NCBI RefSeq assembly: GCF_000711225.1
Contig: NZ_JOMG01000001.1
Span: 186,001-250,000, forward strand
From: Pelobacter seleniigenes DSM 18267
Lineage (GTDB): Bacteria; Desulfobacterota; Desulfuromonadia; Desulfuromonadales; Geopsychrobacteraceae
Reading direction: 5' to 3'
Length of the DNA stretch: 64,000 nucleotides
Under the pieces are notes generated by a model. That model saw only the letters and a list, made by a program, of their open reading frames with translations, was not told where the DNA came from and searched no databases. This document shows positions 16,683-25,746 of this stretch, one piece after another. Made by a program: the position numbers and the translations under genes. Every line of letters begins with the position of its first letter. Positions within the stretch are counted from its first letter, which is position 1.

Positions 16683-16982
16683 TTAATCACAACGGCAGGT
16701 CGGGCTCCTCGTCCCATCATTACAGATCCAATAACCACTGGAACCGCAGTAAGCAACACCACCATGATGCGAGCAGCAACCGCGTTTTTCATCGACCTGA
16801 TAAATCGGGTTAATCGCCGTGAGTGTTATCTCGATCGGTTTATTCATCTCTTTGTCAACAAAGAGAACAGCATTTGCAGTGTCATCTTCATTGACACACT
16901 GCTGTGTTGTAGCAAAAACGGAAGAAGGGACTAAACAGACAAGAAAGAACAGGACGAGAAAAGCTTCAGCAACGAGCTTCAT
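16683..16982 (-). CDS. small secreted Cys-rich protein (CCSHHGGV motif)
   Basis: A 99-residue protein with a signal peptide (about 1-25, ending SSVFA) and a C-terminal module GCCSHHGGVAYC...WICNDGTRSPTCRC. This CCSHHGG...C.DG..SP.C.C pattern recurs in small bacterial exported proteins of unknown function and sometimes next to nuclease domains; here it stands alone. The start at 16982 has a GGGGGG purine tract 5 nt upstream; a longer frame reaches 17009. The stop codon lies 8 bp from tRNA-like repeat B. Confidence 0.7.
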   Translation of the reverse strand: MKLVAEAFLVLFFLVCLVPSSVFATTQQCVNEDDTANAVLFVDKEMNKPIEITLTAINPIYQVDEKRGCCSHHGGVAYCGSSGYWICNDGTRSPTCRCD

Positions 16983-17310
16983 GAACACCCCCCATTTAGA
17001 AGGCACCAACGTGCCGAATTCATGAAAGACAAAATCCTACGATCAGCTCCCCCTCGCTATTTAGGACACCCCTCCCTGCAGACTGTTTTTTTCAATAAAA
17101 AAAGCCGCAGTTCCTTATCAACAGGCGCTACGACTTTACATTTACAGGATGCCGTTCAAACGAGCACCCTTTCAAAAATAACAATGTTTGGCAATACTAA
17201 ACCATCGTCCACTCGACATCAAGAAAAACTTTAAAAACAATCACATAGGAAAAACAGTCCCCCTCCGCAATAATAATTTCCCACCTTTTTGATAAGCAGA
17301 ACAAAATAAA
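16983..17310. other. A+T-rich intergenic region
   Basis: Between the small secreted protein gene and the aldolase. It contains an A/T-rich hairpin around 17080-17115 (seven T, short loop, seven A). No coding frame is supported. Confidence 0.4.
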
Positions 17311-17332
17311 ATATGCTATATGCGGAGCATAT
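17311..17332. promoter_or_regulatory. operator-like inverted repeat upstream of the aldolase
   Basis: ATATGCT (17311-17317) and AGCATAT (17326-17332) are perfect inverted arms separated by 8 bp, about 110 bp before the aldolase start. A related GGAGCATA repeats at 17353-17360. Confidence 0.4.
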
Positions 17333-17444
17333 CTGAAATTGCAATGAAGAAGCGGAGCATAAACCGTTCAATGATGATACACCGGTCTCCCCTTCGATTC
17401 AGATACGAGTCAAAAAGACAATTGAACTGCAAAAAGAGGATGGC

Positions 17445-18107
17445 ATGAATACTGTCGAAAGAGAACTTCGCTCCCAGATCATCAGCAAGGCCTTGTGGAT
17501 GAACAACTCCGGTCTCAACCAGGGCACATCGGGCAATATCTCTGCGCGTTACGAAGATCGCATGCTCATTACTCCCAGCGGCATCCCCTATGAAACCCTG
17601 GAGCCGGAATCTATCAGCTCGATGCCAATCGATGGTGAATACGGAACCTGGGAGGGTCTCTTCAAGCCGTCCAGCGAGTGGCGCTTTCATCTGGACATCA
17701 TGAGAGCCCGGCCCGAGGTCAATGCGGTTGTCCACACCCATTCCATTTACGCAACAACCCTGGCGATGGCCCGCCGCGACGTGCCAGCTGCCCATTATAT
17801 GGTGGCCATTTTCGGCGGTGACAGCGTCCGCTGCTCTGAATATGCGACCTACGGCACCAAGGAACTCTCTGACTATGCCCTGCAGGCATTGGCAGGCCGG
17901 AATGCCTGTCTGCTCGCCAATCATGGCATGCTGGTCACCGGTCCCAGCCTGGAAAAAGCGATGTGGCTGGCCCAGGAATTGGAGACACTCTGTCGCCAGT
18001 ACTATCAGGCTCTGCTCATTGGCGGCCCGGTCATCCTGTCTGACGAAAACATTGCCGACACCATGAAAACAATCTCGTCTTACGGGTTGCAGGATAAAAA
18101 GGAATGA
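17445..18107 (+). CDS. class II aldolase, L-fuculose-1-phosphate aldolase-like
   Basis: A 220-residue cytosolic zinc aldolase. Family members cleave sugar phosphates to dihydroxyacetone phosphate and an aldehyde. GTSGNISARYEDRMLITPSG is the phosphate-binding N-terminus; PSSEWRFH carries the catalytic acid; HTHSIYAT and ANHGML supply zinc-binding histidines. Similarity to FucA runs over the whole length (IPYETLEPE, HYMVAIFGGDSVRCSEYATYGT). The ATG 17445 follows AGAGGATGG. It is separated from the TRAP transporter and altronate-dehydratase-family genes by 1.6 kb but may share their sugar-acid pathway. The exact substrate is uncertain. Confidence 0.85.
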   Translation: MNTVERELRSQIISKALWMNNSGLNQGTSGNISARYEDRMLITPSGIPYETLEPESISSMPIDGEYGTWEGLFKPSSEWRFHLDIMRARPEVNAVVHTHSIYATTLAMARRDVPAAHYMVAIFGGDSVRCSEYATYGTKELSDYALQALAGRNACLLANHGMLVTGPSLEKAMWLAQELETLCRQYYQALLIGGPVILSDENIADTMKTISSYGLQDKKE

Positions 18108-18111
18108 GGTT

Positions 18112-18317
18112 GAGGAGGGAGTTCGCCGCGGAGACGCTGCGCGTATAACCGGACGCCCGGAACGGACAGCGTGCCGTATTTTCAAAAACCAACTGAGCAA
18201 CAACTGCTCTACGCCGACACCCAAAAGGGACCGGTCCGACTCTCTTTTCCGGCAAGCATAGCGGGATACTATTTCTCCAGATCTTACCCAGAAGGCATCG
18301 AAATATCAGCAGAATGA
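18112..18317 (+). pseudogene. fragment of a second fic gene (C-terminal ~68 codons, frameshifted)
   Basis: Starts EEGVRRGDAARITGRPERTA, matching the Fic protein at about residues 340-360, then shifts frame near 18195-18210 and continues LLYADTQKGPVRLSF...YPEGIEIS to the same end as the intact protein (LLQADTEKGPVRLSF...YPEGVEIS). The nucleotide match to 5975-6179 is strong. No catalytic domain is left. The remnant starts 5 bp after the aldolase stop. Confidence 0.88.
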
Positions 18318-18378
18318 ATGGATCTTATTGAGATCAAACTATTTTTCTGCCCCTCTGTCAGTCGATGAGGATTGTTTT

Positions 18379-18669
18379 ATGGACAAACAAAAACTGCTGT
18401 ACGCAACAAACATCCTTGGCTGTCTCATCACTTCATCGTTATTGATCTATGACTTGATCAACTATAAAAGACCTGTTCTTTTAGATAAGTTCTTCCCTCT
18501 CATAATTGCGATATTTATCGGATTATCTTCTTTAATATTTGGAAAAGAGTGGATGAACATGTCAATAATCCCTCCAAAAAGAAAATACTCAAGAAAAATA
18601 AATATAATTTTTAGTGTATTCGTAATCGTAATTTCTCTAGCATTATTTTTTATACAGATCAAAAGATGA
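18379..18669 (+). CDS. small membrane protein, unknown function
   Basis: 96 residues with three predicted transmembrane helices (about 6-25, 37-60, 76-93) and basic loops. A+T-rich. ATG 18379 has GAGGAT upstream at good spacing; the longer frame from 18328 overlaps the Fic remnant and has no site. No family recognised. Possibly part of the same transferred patch as the Fic fragment. Confidence 0.6.
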   Translation: MDKQKLLYATNILGCLITSSLLIYDLINYKRPVLLDKFFPLIIAIFIGLSSLIFGKEWMNMSIIPPKRKYSRKINIIFSVFVIVISLALFFIQIKR

Positions 18670-18960
18670 GAAGGTGCTTCCTACAAAATAATTTCCCGTA
18701 AATTCGGGGCCGACCAAGCAACTCGCATAACCACTTGCCACAGAAACGACTTGGGAGATGGAACGATAAATTGGGGAAAAAGAGCATCCACGCGCCTCCC
18801 CTTTCATATACGGCCAGCCGTGAGAGGCTCATCACTCGCTAAAAAGAATATCTTCCACTTCCACATCAAATCCGCACTTTCAATTCGCATCGGCATAGAA
18901 GAGCACACCACCTTTATAGACTTTGTGAGCTATTTTTGAAACATATAGCCTCCAGAGGAA
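18670..18960. other. spacer, nothing recognised
   Basis: No supported gene, RNA or repeat. Confidence 0.4.
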
Positions 18961-19110
18961 ATGATTTGCTTTAATAGTCTATACTTTGGCGAGATCAAAG
19001 AAGGGAATCGGGCAGAAGTGGAGTATATCCTCATCGGATCACTTCTCAGCTTCACATCGGCACTGGTTATCGGGCAGTTGGTTAAAATATTCATTGCCCC
19101 TCCCCTTTGA
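18961..19110 (+). CDS. possible 49-residue single-helix membrane protein
   Basis: Frame opens MICFNSLYFGEIKEGNRAE and contains one hydrophobic stretch (YILIGSLLSFTSALVIG to KIFIA). AGAGGAA lies immediately before the ATG, but the spacing is short. It could also be the remnant of a larger membrane protein. Confidence 0.3.
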   Translation: MICFNSLYFGEIKEGNRAEVEYILIGSLLSFTSALVIGQLVKIFIAPPL

Positions 19111-19558
19111 CGATCAGTGCCCCACAGCCTTAGCCGGAAGAGGCGACCGCCTCCTCCCTTCCGAAGCGGTCAAATCCTTCTGAAAGAATCGTTGGAGGTC
19201 GGACCAAGATAACATACTAATATCACTAAGTTTCAATCAATATAAAGGAGTGTTTTCGGCCTTAAACACCTCTTTTCAACCATAAAATCATACTCGTAAC
19301 CATGAAGGGGGAAACCATGCCCCGTTCATCACCATTTCCTGCCAGGCAATGCCTAGCATGACCATGGCAATAAATTACGGCACAGCCAACATGTCTAGTG
19401 GCTTTAAATTCATAGTCCATCTTCAATTTGCCAATCGAGTGCGATGAATTGAAAAATTCATTAGCTCTTCATCCAGGCATTCAAAACCTAAATGATTCCA
19501 CAATCCGGAACAATTGATCTTATTATGCAACAATTTTATAAAACCCTGTTACCAATGA
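19111..19558. other. spacer upstream of the TRAP operon
   Basis: A weak hairpin at about 19245-19278 (AGTGTTT ... AAACAC then CTCTTTT) could end upstream transcription. No coding frame is supported. Confidence 0.35.
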
Positions 19559-19585
19559 TTGACATTGCCCACCGTTTGCTATAAT
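19559..19585 (+). promoter_or_regulatory. promoter upstream of the DctPQM operon
   Basis: A perfect TTGACA (19559-19564) and a perfect TATAAT (19580-19585), but with only 15 bp between them, shorter than the 17-bp optimum. This kind of spacing is often activator-dependent. It gives a leader of about 130 nt before dctP. Confidence 0.5.
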
Positions 19586-19720
19586 AAAATCGATACAAGT
19601 CATTGTAATATCTTAAAATATTTGAATTTTGATTTTATTAACAAAACACACGAATCCTCACCCGGAGGACTAAAGGAGCAGGATAAGAACAACACTTAAA
19701 ACCAGAAGAGGAGAGGTAAG

Positions 19721-20704
19721 ATGAAAAGACGTTTCGCACTACTGTTAGCTCTGATCATTGCCGTCTCGACCTTAACCCCAACCCATGCTTTTGCCGTTGA
19801 AAAACTGAAATGGGCGCATGTCTATGAGACCAGCCAGCCCTACCACAAGTGGGCACTCTGGGCTGCCGATGAGATCAAAAAGCGCTCCAACGGCAAATAT
19901 GAGATCGAAGTCTTCCCCGCCTCTTCCCTGGGCAAAGAAGTCGACATCAACGAGGGCCTCTCCCTGGGCACTGTCGACATCATCTACACCGGCAATCAGT
20001 TTGCCGGCCGCACCTACGGACCGATATCCATCGCCGGCTATCCTTATGTTTTCCGCAATCTCGACCACTGGAAAAAATTCATGGCCAGTGATCTGTTCAG
20101 GGATCTTGCCGCCGGCTATGAAAAAGCCGCGGGTCACAAAGTCATCACCGCGACCTATTATGGCCAGCGTCACGTTACCGCGAAAAAAGAGGTCAGCACC
20201 CCGGCAGATATGAAGGGGCTGAAAATCCGCGTTCCTAATGCCCCGGCCTATACCATCTTCCCTAAAGCGACCGGCGCCAACCCGACCCCGATCGCTTTTG
20301 CCGAAGTTTACCTGGCTCTGCAACAGGGGACGGTCGATGCACAGGAAAACCCGCTGCCAACGATCCAGGCCAAGAAATTCTATGAAGTACAAAAGTACAT
20401 CAACCTGACCGGTCATATTACCGACAGTCTGCTGCTGATCGTTGGCGGTCCGTTGTGGGACCGACTTGACGATGCCGACCGCAAACTGTTCCATGATGTG
20501 CTCATGGAAGCGGCCAACAACTGTACCGCCGATGTGGAAAACAAAGAGAAGGAACTGGTCGGCTGGTTTGAGCAGCAAGGCAATATCGTTAATCAGAAAG
20601 TCGATGTCGCGGCCATGCAAAAAGCCACCGAAGAGTACTACAACAGCCACCCCAAAGAGGTGCCCTGGCCCAAGGACATCTGGGATCGTCTGCAAGCCCT
20701 GTAA
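19721..20704 (+). CDS. dctP: TRAP transporter substrate-binding protein, DctP family
   Basis: A 327-residue periplasmic binding protein with a signal peptide (about 1-26, ending AFA). GLKIRVPNAPAYTIFPKATGANPTPIAFAEVYLALQQGTVDAQENP is typical of DctP proteins; the Arg in KIRVP is the residue that binds the substrate carboxylate. First gene of dctP-dctQ-dctM, followed by the altronate-dehydratase-family gene, which points to a sugar acid as substrate. A strong GAGGAGAGG site precedes the ATG. Confidence 0.9.
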   Translation: MKRRFALLLALIIAVSTLTPTHAFAVEKLKWAHVYETSQPYHKWALWAADEIKKRSNGKYEIEVFPASSLGKEVDINEGLSLGTVDIIYTGNQFAGRTYGPISIAGYPYVFRNLDHWKKFMASDLFRDLAAGYEKAAGHKVITATYYGQRHVTAKKEVSTPADMKGLKIRVPNAPAYTIFPKATGANPTPIAFAEVYLALQQGTVDAQENPLPTIQAKKFYEVQKYINLTGHITDSLLLIVGGPLWDRLDDADRKLFHDVLMEAANNCTADVENKEKELVGWFEQQGNIVNQKVDVAAMQKATEEYYNSHPKEVPWPKDIWDRLQAL

Positions 20705-20741
20705 CCGATCGTTGACCAGCTGAACCATGAAAGGGACGAAG

Positions 20742-21311
20742 ATGACAGAGCCCAACAAAACATCGATCGACGCGAGTTCCCTGGATGATGAACTGGATGC
20801 CCCGATCGACTGGAAATCCTTTGGAATCGAAGACTATGTTGTGTTTTTCGTGTTTTGGATCCTGGCTCTGGACATCTTCGTCCAGTTCTTTTCCAGATAT
20901 GTACTGGACGATTCCATCGGCTGGACCGAAGAAATCGCCCGCTATCTGCTGATTTCGGTCGGCTTTATCGGTTCGATCATGGCGGTACGCAAGAATACCC
21001 ATATCATGGTCGAATTCCTGTTTCGCTATGTACCACCCAAATTCGGCACTATCCTGACCTATTGCGCCGATGTCGGCCGCATTGCCTTCTTCGCGCTGCT
21101 GGCCCTGACCTGTTTCAAACTGGCCGGGAAAACCCGGCAGATGATGGTCTCCATCGAGTTTCCGAAAAGCGCCATGTACTACATGGTCAGCATCTGTCTG
21201 GCAGCGATGGCCATCCGCTCGATCCAGGTTCTGATCAAGCATATCAAGCAGGGCGGCAGCCGAATCAGCCTTGAACATGCTCAACACGCCCTTCGCCCCC
21301 CGACAGACTGA
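20742..21311 (+). CDS. dctQ: TRAP transporter small permease, DctQ family
   Basis: About 189 residues with four transmembrane helices; the conserved GWTEEIARYLLISVGFIGS and RKNTHIMVEFLFRYVP segments identify DctQ. The start at 20742 has AAGGGA at 6 nt; a longer frame starts at 20727. It forms the membrane complex with the large permease encoded 13 bp downstream. Confidence 0.88.
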   Translation: MTEPNKTSIDASSLDDELDAPIDWKSFGIEDYVVFFVFWILALDIFVQFFSRYVLDDSIGWTEEIARYLLISVGFIGSIMAVRKNTHIMVEFLFRYVPPKFGTILTYCADVGRIAFFALLALTCFKLAGKTRQMMVSIEFPKSAMYYMVSICLAAMAIRSIQVLIKHIKQGGSRISLEHAQHALRPPTD

Positions 21312-21324
21312 CAAGGAGGCATCT

Positions 21325-22689
21325 GTGTCCAAACGTTTTGGTCTTAAATTCAATGCATTTTTAATCGTTCTGGCTGCCCTCTGCACCATCGGTCTGGCGG
21401 TTGCCGGTGAATCGATCGCATTCCTGTTTGCGTCTGTGTTCCTGTTCCTCATCACCGGGGTTCCGGTCGCTTTGGCCCTGGCCGGATCGTCACTGCTTTT
21501 TGTCCTGATCACCGGCAAGGTCCCGGACGTTGTGGTCGCTCACCGCATGGTCAACGGAATCGACAGCTTTCCGCTGTTGGCCGTTCCCTTCTTCATCCTC
21601 GCCGGGTCTCTGATGAACGCCGTGGGCATTACCAACCGGATCTTTGCCTTTGCCACGGCCTGCGTCGGCTGGATGTCCGGCGGGCTGGGGCATGTCAATA
21701 TCGGTGCTTCGGTGATTTTTGCGGGGATGTCCGGTGCGGCAGTGGCCGATGCCGGCGGGCTCGGCACCATTGAAATCAAGGCCATGCGCGATGCCGGCTA
21801 TGACACGGATTTTTCTGTCGGCGTGACCGCGGCATCCTCAACCATCGGCCCGATTATCCCGCCTTCACTCCCCATGGTGATCTACGGCGTCATGGCTTCG
21901 GCCTCCATCGGTCAACTGTTTGCTGCCGGTTTTTTGCCCGGTCTGCTCATGGCCGGGGCGCTGATGGTCATGGTCTGGTGGTATGCCCGCAAACGCAAAT
22001 ATCCCCGTGACGCGGCCTTTTCCATCAAGGTCCTCTGGTTCACCTTCAAGCGCGCCTTCATGTCGCTGATGACGCCGGTGATCATTGTCGGCGGGATTTT
22101 GAGCGGTGCGGTCACCCCCACCGAAGCCGCGGCAGCCGCTGTGGCCTGGGCCCTGTTCCTGGGCCTGATTTGGTACCGGACCCTGAATTTCCGTCGCTTT
22201 ATCCGGGTGTCCATGGAAACCATCGAGACCACCGCCATCATCCTGCTGATCGTGGCCGGGGCGTCGATCTTTGCCTGGATTCTGACCAGTAACAAGGTGA
22301 CCGAACATTTTGTCAACATGGTGACCGGCCTGACCGACAACCCGATCCTGGTCCTGCTGATTCTGAATGTCATCCTGTTCGTGGTCGGCTTTTTCATGGA
22401 GACCATCGCGGCCATCACCATTCTGGTGCCGGTCATGCTGCCGGTGGCAACCCAGGTCGGCATCGACCCGGTTCATTTCGGTGTGATCATGGTCCTCAAC
22501 CTGATGATCGGCCTGCTCACCCCACCCGTCGGCATGGTGCTGTATGTGCTGTCCAGGGTGTCAGGGGTGTCGTTTGAGCAATGTACCAAGGCGACCATGC
22601 CATTTTTGATTCCGCTGATCCTGGTCCTGCTGCTGGTCACCTTTATCCCGCAGTTCTCCATGTGGCTGCCGAATCTCATCTACCACTGA
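21325..22689 (+). CDS. dctM: TRAP transporter large permease, DctM family
   Basis: A 454-residue membrane protein with about twelve helices; it drives sodium-coupled import of the ligand handed over by DctP. Family signatures include AVADAGGLGTIEIKAM, PPSLPMVIYGVMASASIG and MIGLLTPPVGMVLYV. I chose GTG 21325 because AAGGAGG lies 5 nt upstream; an in-frame ATG at 21271 would overlap dctQ and lacks a site. Confidence 0.9.
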   Translation: MSKRFGLKFNAFLIVLAALCTIGLAVAGESIAFLFASVFLFLITGVPVALALAGSSLLFVLITGKVPDVVVAHRMVNGIDSFPLLAVPFFILAGSLMNAVGITNRIFAFATACVGWMSGGLGHVNIGASVIFAGMSGAAVADAGGLGTIEIKAMRDAGYDTDFSVGVTAASSTIGPIIPPSLPMVIYGVMASASIGQLFAAGFLPGLLMAGALMVMVWWYARKRKYPRDAAFSIKVLWFTFKRAFMSLMTPVIIVGGILSGAVTPTEAAAAAVAWALFLGLIWYRTLNFRRFIRVSMETIETTAIILLIVAGASIFAWILTSNKVTEHFVNMVTGLTDNPILVLLILNVILFVVGFFMETIAAITILVPVMLPVATQVGIDPVHFGVIMVLNLMIGLLTPPVGMVLYVLSRVSGVSFEQCTKATMPFLIPLILVLLLVTFIPQFSMWLPNLIYH

Positions 22690-22750
22690 ACTTCAGGAGC
22701 CAAAGAGTGCTATAAATAAGGAGAGTCCGTTACAAATGACGCATAACGAA

Positions 22751-22782
22751 TGACCAGTGACCAGTGACCAGTGACCAGTGAC
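22751..22782. repeat. heptanucleotide tandem repeat (TGACCAG)x4
   Basis: Four perfect TGACCAG units followed by a partial TGAC, ending 5 bp before the AAAGGATGACC ribosome-binding region of the next gene. Copy-number change would alter the dctM-uxaA intercistronic spacing. Confidence 0.9.
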
Positions 22783-22787
22783 AAAGG

Positions 22788-24311
22788 ATGACCATGACAA
22801 AACCCCAAGTGATTCGCCTGCATGCTGACGACAATGTAGTTGTTGCGACAGATACTCTGCCGGCCGGAACCGCCATTACGGCGGAAAAGATCACCTGCAG
22901 CGAGGACATCCCGGCCGGGCACAAAGTGGCGACCAGAACCATTGCCGCCGCCGCTCCCATTTACAAGTACAGCCAGATTATCGGCTTCGCCAAGGGTGAG
23001 ATCGCCGCCGGGTCTCATGTCCATGTCCACAATTGCGAAGTTCACGACTTTCAGCGCGATTACGCCATCGGTTCCGACCGCCGCCATCTGCCTCTCCTCC
23101 CGGAACAGGAGCGGGCCACCTTTCAAGGTATTGTGCGGGCCGACGGCCGGGTCGCCACCCGCAACTATATCGGCATTTTATCCACGGTGAATTGCTCGGC
23201 CACGGTCTGCCGCCGGATCGCCGCCCATTTCAATGGCGCGGCCCTGGCAGACTATCCCAACGTCGACGGCATCGTGCCGCTGGTGCACACCACCGGCTGC
23301 GCCATAGCCAACAGCGGCGAAGGCTATGACACACTGATGCGTACATTGCGGGGCTATCTGCACCATCCGAACTTTGCCGGAATTCTCCTGGTCGGCCTTG
23401 GCTGCGAGGTGTTTCAGATCAAGGATATTCTCGGCCAGCAGTCCACCAGTGCGATGATCCGACAACTGACCATTCAGGCCCAGGGCGGCACCAGCAAGGC
23501 CATTGCCTCAGGGATAGAATGCATCAAGGCGATGCTGCCCCAGGCCAACGCCATCAGTCGCCAGGAGGTTCCGGCCAGTCACCTCAAGGTGGCCCTGCAA
23601 TGCGGCGGCTCCGATGCTTATTCCGGGATCACCGCCAACCCGGCCCTTGGCGCCGCCTCCGATCTGATCGTCAGGCACGGCGGCACCGCGATCCTCGCCG
23701 AGACCTCGGAAATCTATGGCGCCGAGCATCTGTTAACCCGCCGCGCGGTCACTCCACGGGTCGCAGAAAAGCTGATTGAGCGGATCCACTGGTGGGAAGA
23801 TTACGTCCGCCGCAGCGGCGGGGAAATGAACAACAACCCGTCACCCGGCAACAAAGCCGGCGGGCTCACCACGATTTTGGAAAAATCCCTGGGGGCGGTT
23901 TCCAAAGGTGGCACTTCGGATCTGGTCGATGTCTACCACTATGCCGAGCCGATCACCGCCAGCGGCCTGGTGCTGATGGACAGCCCGGGCTATGACCCCT
24001 GCTCTATCACCGGCGAGGTGGCCAGCGGCGCCAACATCATCTGCTTTACCACCGGGGCCGGTTCAGCCTACGGCTGCAAGCCCTCCCCGTCCATCAAGCT
24101 CTGCTCGAACAGCCGGACCTACAAGCTGATGGAAGAAGACATGGACATCAACTGCGGCGTGATGATCGATTCCGGAGTGACCCTGAGCGAAATTGGCGAA
24201 CAGATCTTCCACCAGATCCTGAGCGTCGCCTCCGGCACCAAAACCAAAAGCGAACTGCTCGATTATGGCGATTCCGAATTCATCCCCTGGCGGCTTGGCG
24301 CGGTCATGTAG
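22788..24311 (+). CDS. altronate dehydratase family protein (UxaA-like)
   Basis: A 507-residue full-length UxaA-family lyase. An N-terminal SAF domain (about 1-95, with HVHVHNCEVHDF) is followed by the catalytic part containing TTGCA, LVGLGCEV, ALQCGGSDAYSGITANPALG, ENNNPSPGNKAGG-like NNNPSPGNKAGG and a late Cys-rich ITGEVASGANIICFTTG. Family members dehydrate sugar acids such as altronate or galactarate to keto-deoxy acids. The substrate here is not fixed; it lies directly behind the TRAP genes that probably import it. ATG 22788 follows AAAGGATG. Confidence 0.85.
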   Translation: MTMTKPQVIRLHADDNVVVATDTLPAGTAITAEKITCSEDIPAGHKVATRTIAAAAPIYKYSQIIGFAKGEIAAGSHVHVHNCEVHDFQRDYAIGSDRRHLPLLPEQERATFQGIVRADGRVATRNYIGILSTVNCSATVCRRIAAHFNGAALADYPNVDGIVPLVHTTGCAIANSGEGYDTLMRTLRGYLHHPNFAGILLVGLGCEVFQIKDILGQQSTSAMIRQLTIQAQGGTSKAIASGIECIKAMLPQANAISRQEVPASHLKVALQCGGSDAYSGITANPALGAASDLIVRHGGTAILAETSEIYGAEHLLTRRAVTPRVAEKLIERIHWWEDYVRRSGGEMNNNPSPGNKAGGLTTILEKSLGAVSKGGTSDLVDVYHYAEPITASGLVLMDSPGYDPCSITGEVASGANIICFTTGAGSAYGCKPSPSIKLCSNSRTYKLMEEDMDINCGVMIDSGVTLSEIGEQIFHQILSVASGTKTKSELLDYGDSEFIPWRLGAVM

Positions 24312-24473
24312 GAATCGGGGCACGCATTTGAGTTGTGACAACGATGATCCCGGCAAAGACAAAAAATCACTGCAAATTCGAGAAACAAAAGAAAAAAAAC
24401 AGAAAAATGTCAGAATACGGGGCTATAAAGAAATGAAATCCGAAAGCTGAAAACCATCATTTCAGGAGGGGAT

Positions 24474-25091
24474 ATGAAAAATTGTATTTTCTTGGCAATA
24501 ATTTGCCTGGCCCTGGCTGGTTGCGTCAACAAACATCCCTACCCATACACAATATCTGCAGACCTTCTCAAAACAGATCCGTCAACGGCGAATTGGATCC
24601 TTGAAGACATTCAAAACGATTCAAGTATTCCCATGACGGTGCAAAAGCAGACCGACCTGACAGAGAAGATCGCTCACTACCTGCAAGAGAGCGGTTTTAA
24701 TATCATCAATCACCAACAGTTTTCTGAAACCTGTCACCGTTCTTGCTTTGTCATTAAACCCAGAATCATTGAGACCAAAGCGGAGATTTCCCAGAATGAA
24801 GCGGGCTGGCATGGGACGTCTGAAGATCCTTTGAATTTCTGGAGTCACTTTTCGCCTGGTCGCGCTGGAATGCAATTCATTGAAGGAACAGCCCAGGCCC
24901 TCTCTCTATACGTAGAAATTTACGTGGACAACCAGAAGTGTTATGAAAATGCCGGTGGAATTGAACTGGTTGGAAAATACAATAAGTATTCTTTCAGAAC
25001 CACGAGCAAAAAAGAATTGGTCGAAGATCCAAAAAAATTTCAAAAAGCCATGGAAATCGCTTTTAAGCCTTTAATTGAAGTTCTCGAATAG
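24474..25091 (+). CDS. predicted lipoprotein, unknown function
   Basis: 205 residues with a lipoprotein signal peptide and lipobox LAGC at about 14-17, then a soluble domain. No family was recognised. An AGGAGGGG site precedes ATG 24474. It starts a run of three genes with the two membrane proteins that follow (spacing 26 and 5 bp). Confidence 0.7.
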   Translation: MKNCIFLAIICLALAGCVNKHPYPYTISADLLKTDPSTANWILEDIQNDSSIPMTVQKQTDLTEKIAHYLQESGFNIINHQQFSETCHRSCFVIKPRIIETKAEISQNEAGWHGTSEDPLNFWSHFSPGRAGMQFIEGTAQALSLYVEIYVDNQKCYENAGGIELVGKYNKYSFRTTSKKELVEDPKKFQKAMEIAFKPLIEVLE

Positions 25092-25117
25092 CCTAACTGA
25101 GAACCAGGAAGACGGAT

Positions 25118-25741
25118 ATGAAGCACTTTCTTCTTTTCCGGTTATTTCGAGCAAATACCCTTGGTCAACTGGCGGCAGAGCACTCCCTCATCTGCGCCGG
25201 ATTCATCAATGCGGTAACGGGCTCCCTTTTGCTGGTGACCATTTTGTCCCCGCTCTTGTCTCTATTCACCCCGGCCCTGACGTTTCTGCTGGTCATTTTA
25301 TTCGGTCCCCTGCTCGGTTTTTTGATCTCATCTTTTTATTCCAGGGTAGAATATGTTCTCGGCAAGTTATTTAGTGGCAAAGCAGCACTCGAACAGCTTT
25401 ATCGGCTTTATGCCTGGTCGCTTCTCCCATTTGCCCTGGTCTGCTTCATTACGATATTCGCCCTGCAGCGGTTTTCTTCCCCCGACAACTTTCGCTTTGC
25501 CATGACTGGTGGAGGAATCTTCCTTTTCCTGGCCGGTCTGGTTAGCTTGCGAAATTATGGCATCAACCTCAGAGCCGTTCAGAATTTCTCTGTCATTCGC
25601 GGAATCGGTTGCCAGTTCTCGTCACTGCTGACCGCCCTGCTGCTAATGGGCGGCCTTGCCTGGCTGCTCTATTTTATGCTCGGAACCGTCCCGGATAATA
25701 GTTATTTGGGATTGTGCTTAAATGGATACTTCCATCGGTGA
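25118..25741 (+). CDS. multi-pass membrane protein (Yip1-like build)
   Basis: 207 residues with about five transmembrane segments (first pair near 25-75, then around 95-115, 125-145 and 165-190). The spacing resembles bacterial YIP1-domain proteins, but no decisive motif is seen. It probably forms a unit with the lipoprotein before it and the anchored protein after it. Confidence 0.6.
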   Translation: MKHFLLFRLFRANTLGQLAAEHSLICAGFINAVTGSLLLVTILSPLLSLFTPALTFLLVILFGPLLGFLISSFYSRVEYVLGKLFSGKAALEQLYRLYAWSLLPFALVCFITIFALQRFSSPDNFRFAMTGGGIFLFLAGLVSLRNYGINLRAVQNFSVIRGIGCQFSSLLTALLLMGGLAWLLYFMLGTVPDNSYLGLCLNGYFHR

Positions 25742-25746
25742 CCACA

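Noticed and set aside
17316-18224. 302-codon minus-strand frame over the aldolase gene
   Set aside because: The plus strand carries full-length FucA-like aldolase motifs; the minus frame is a shadow.
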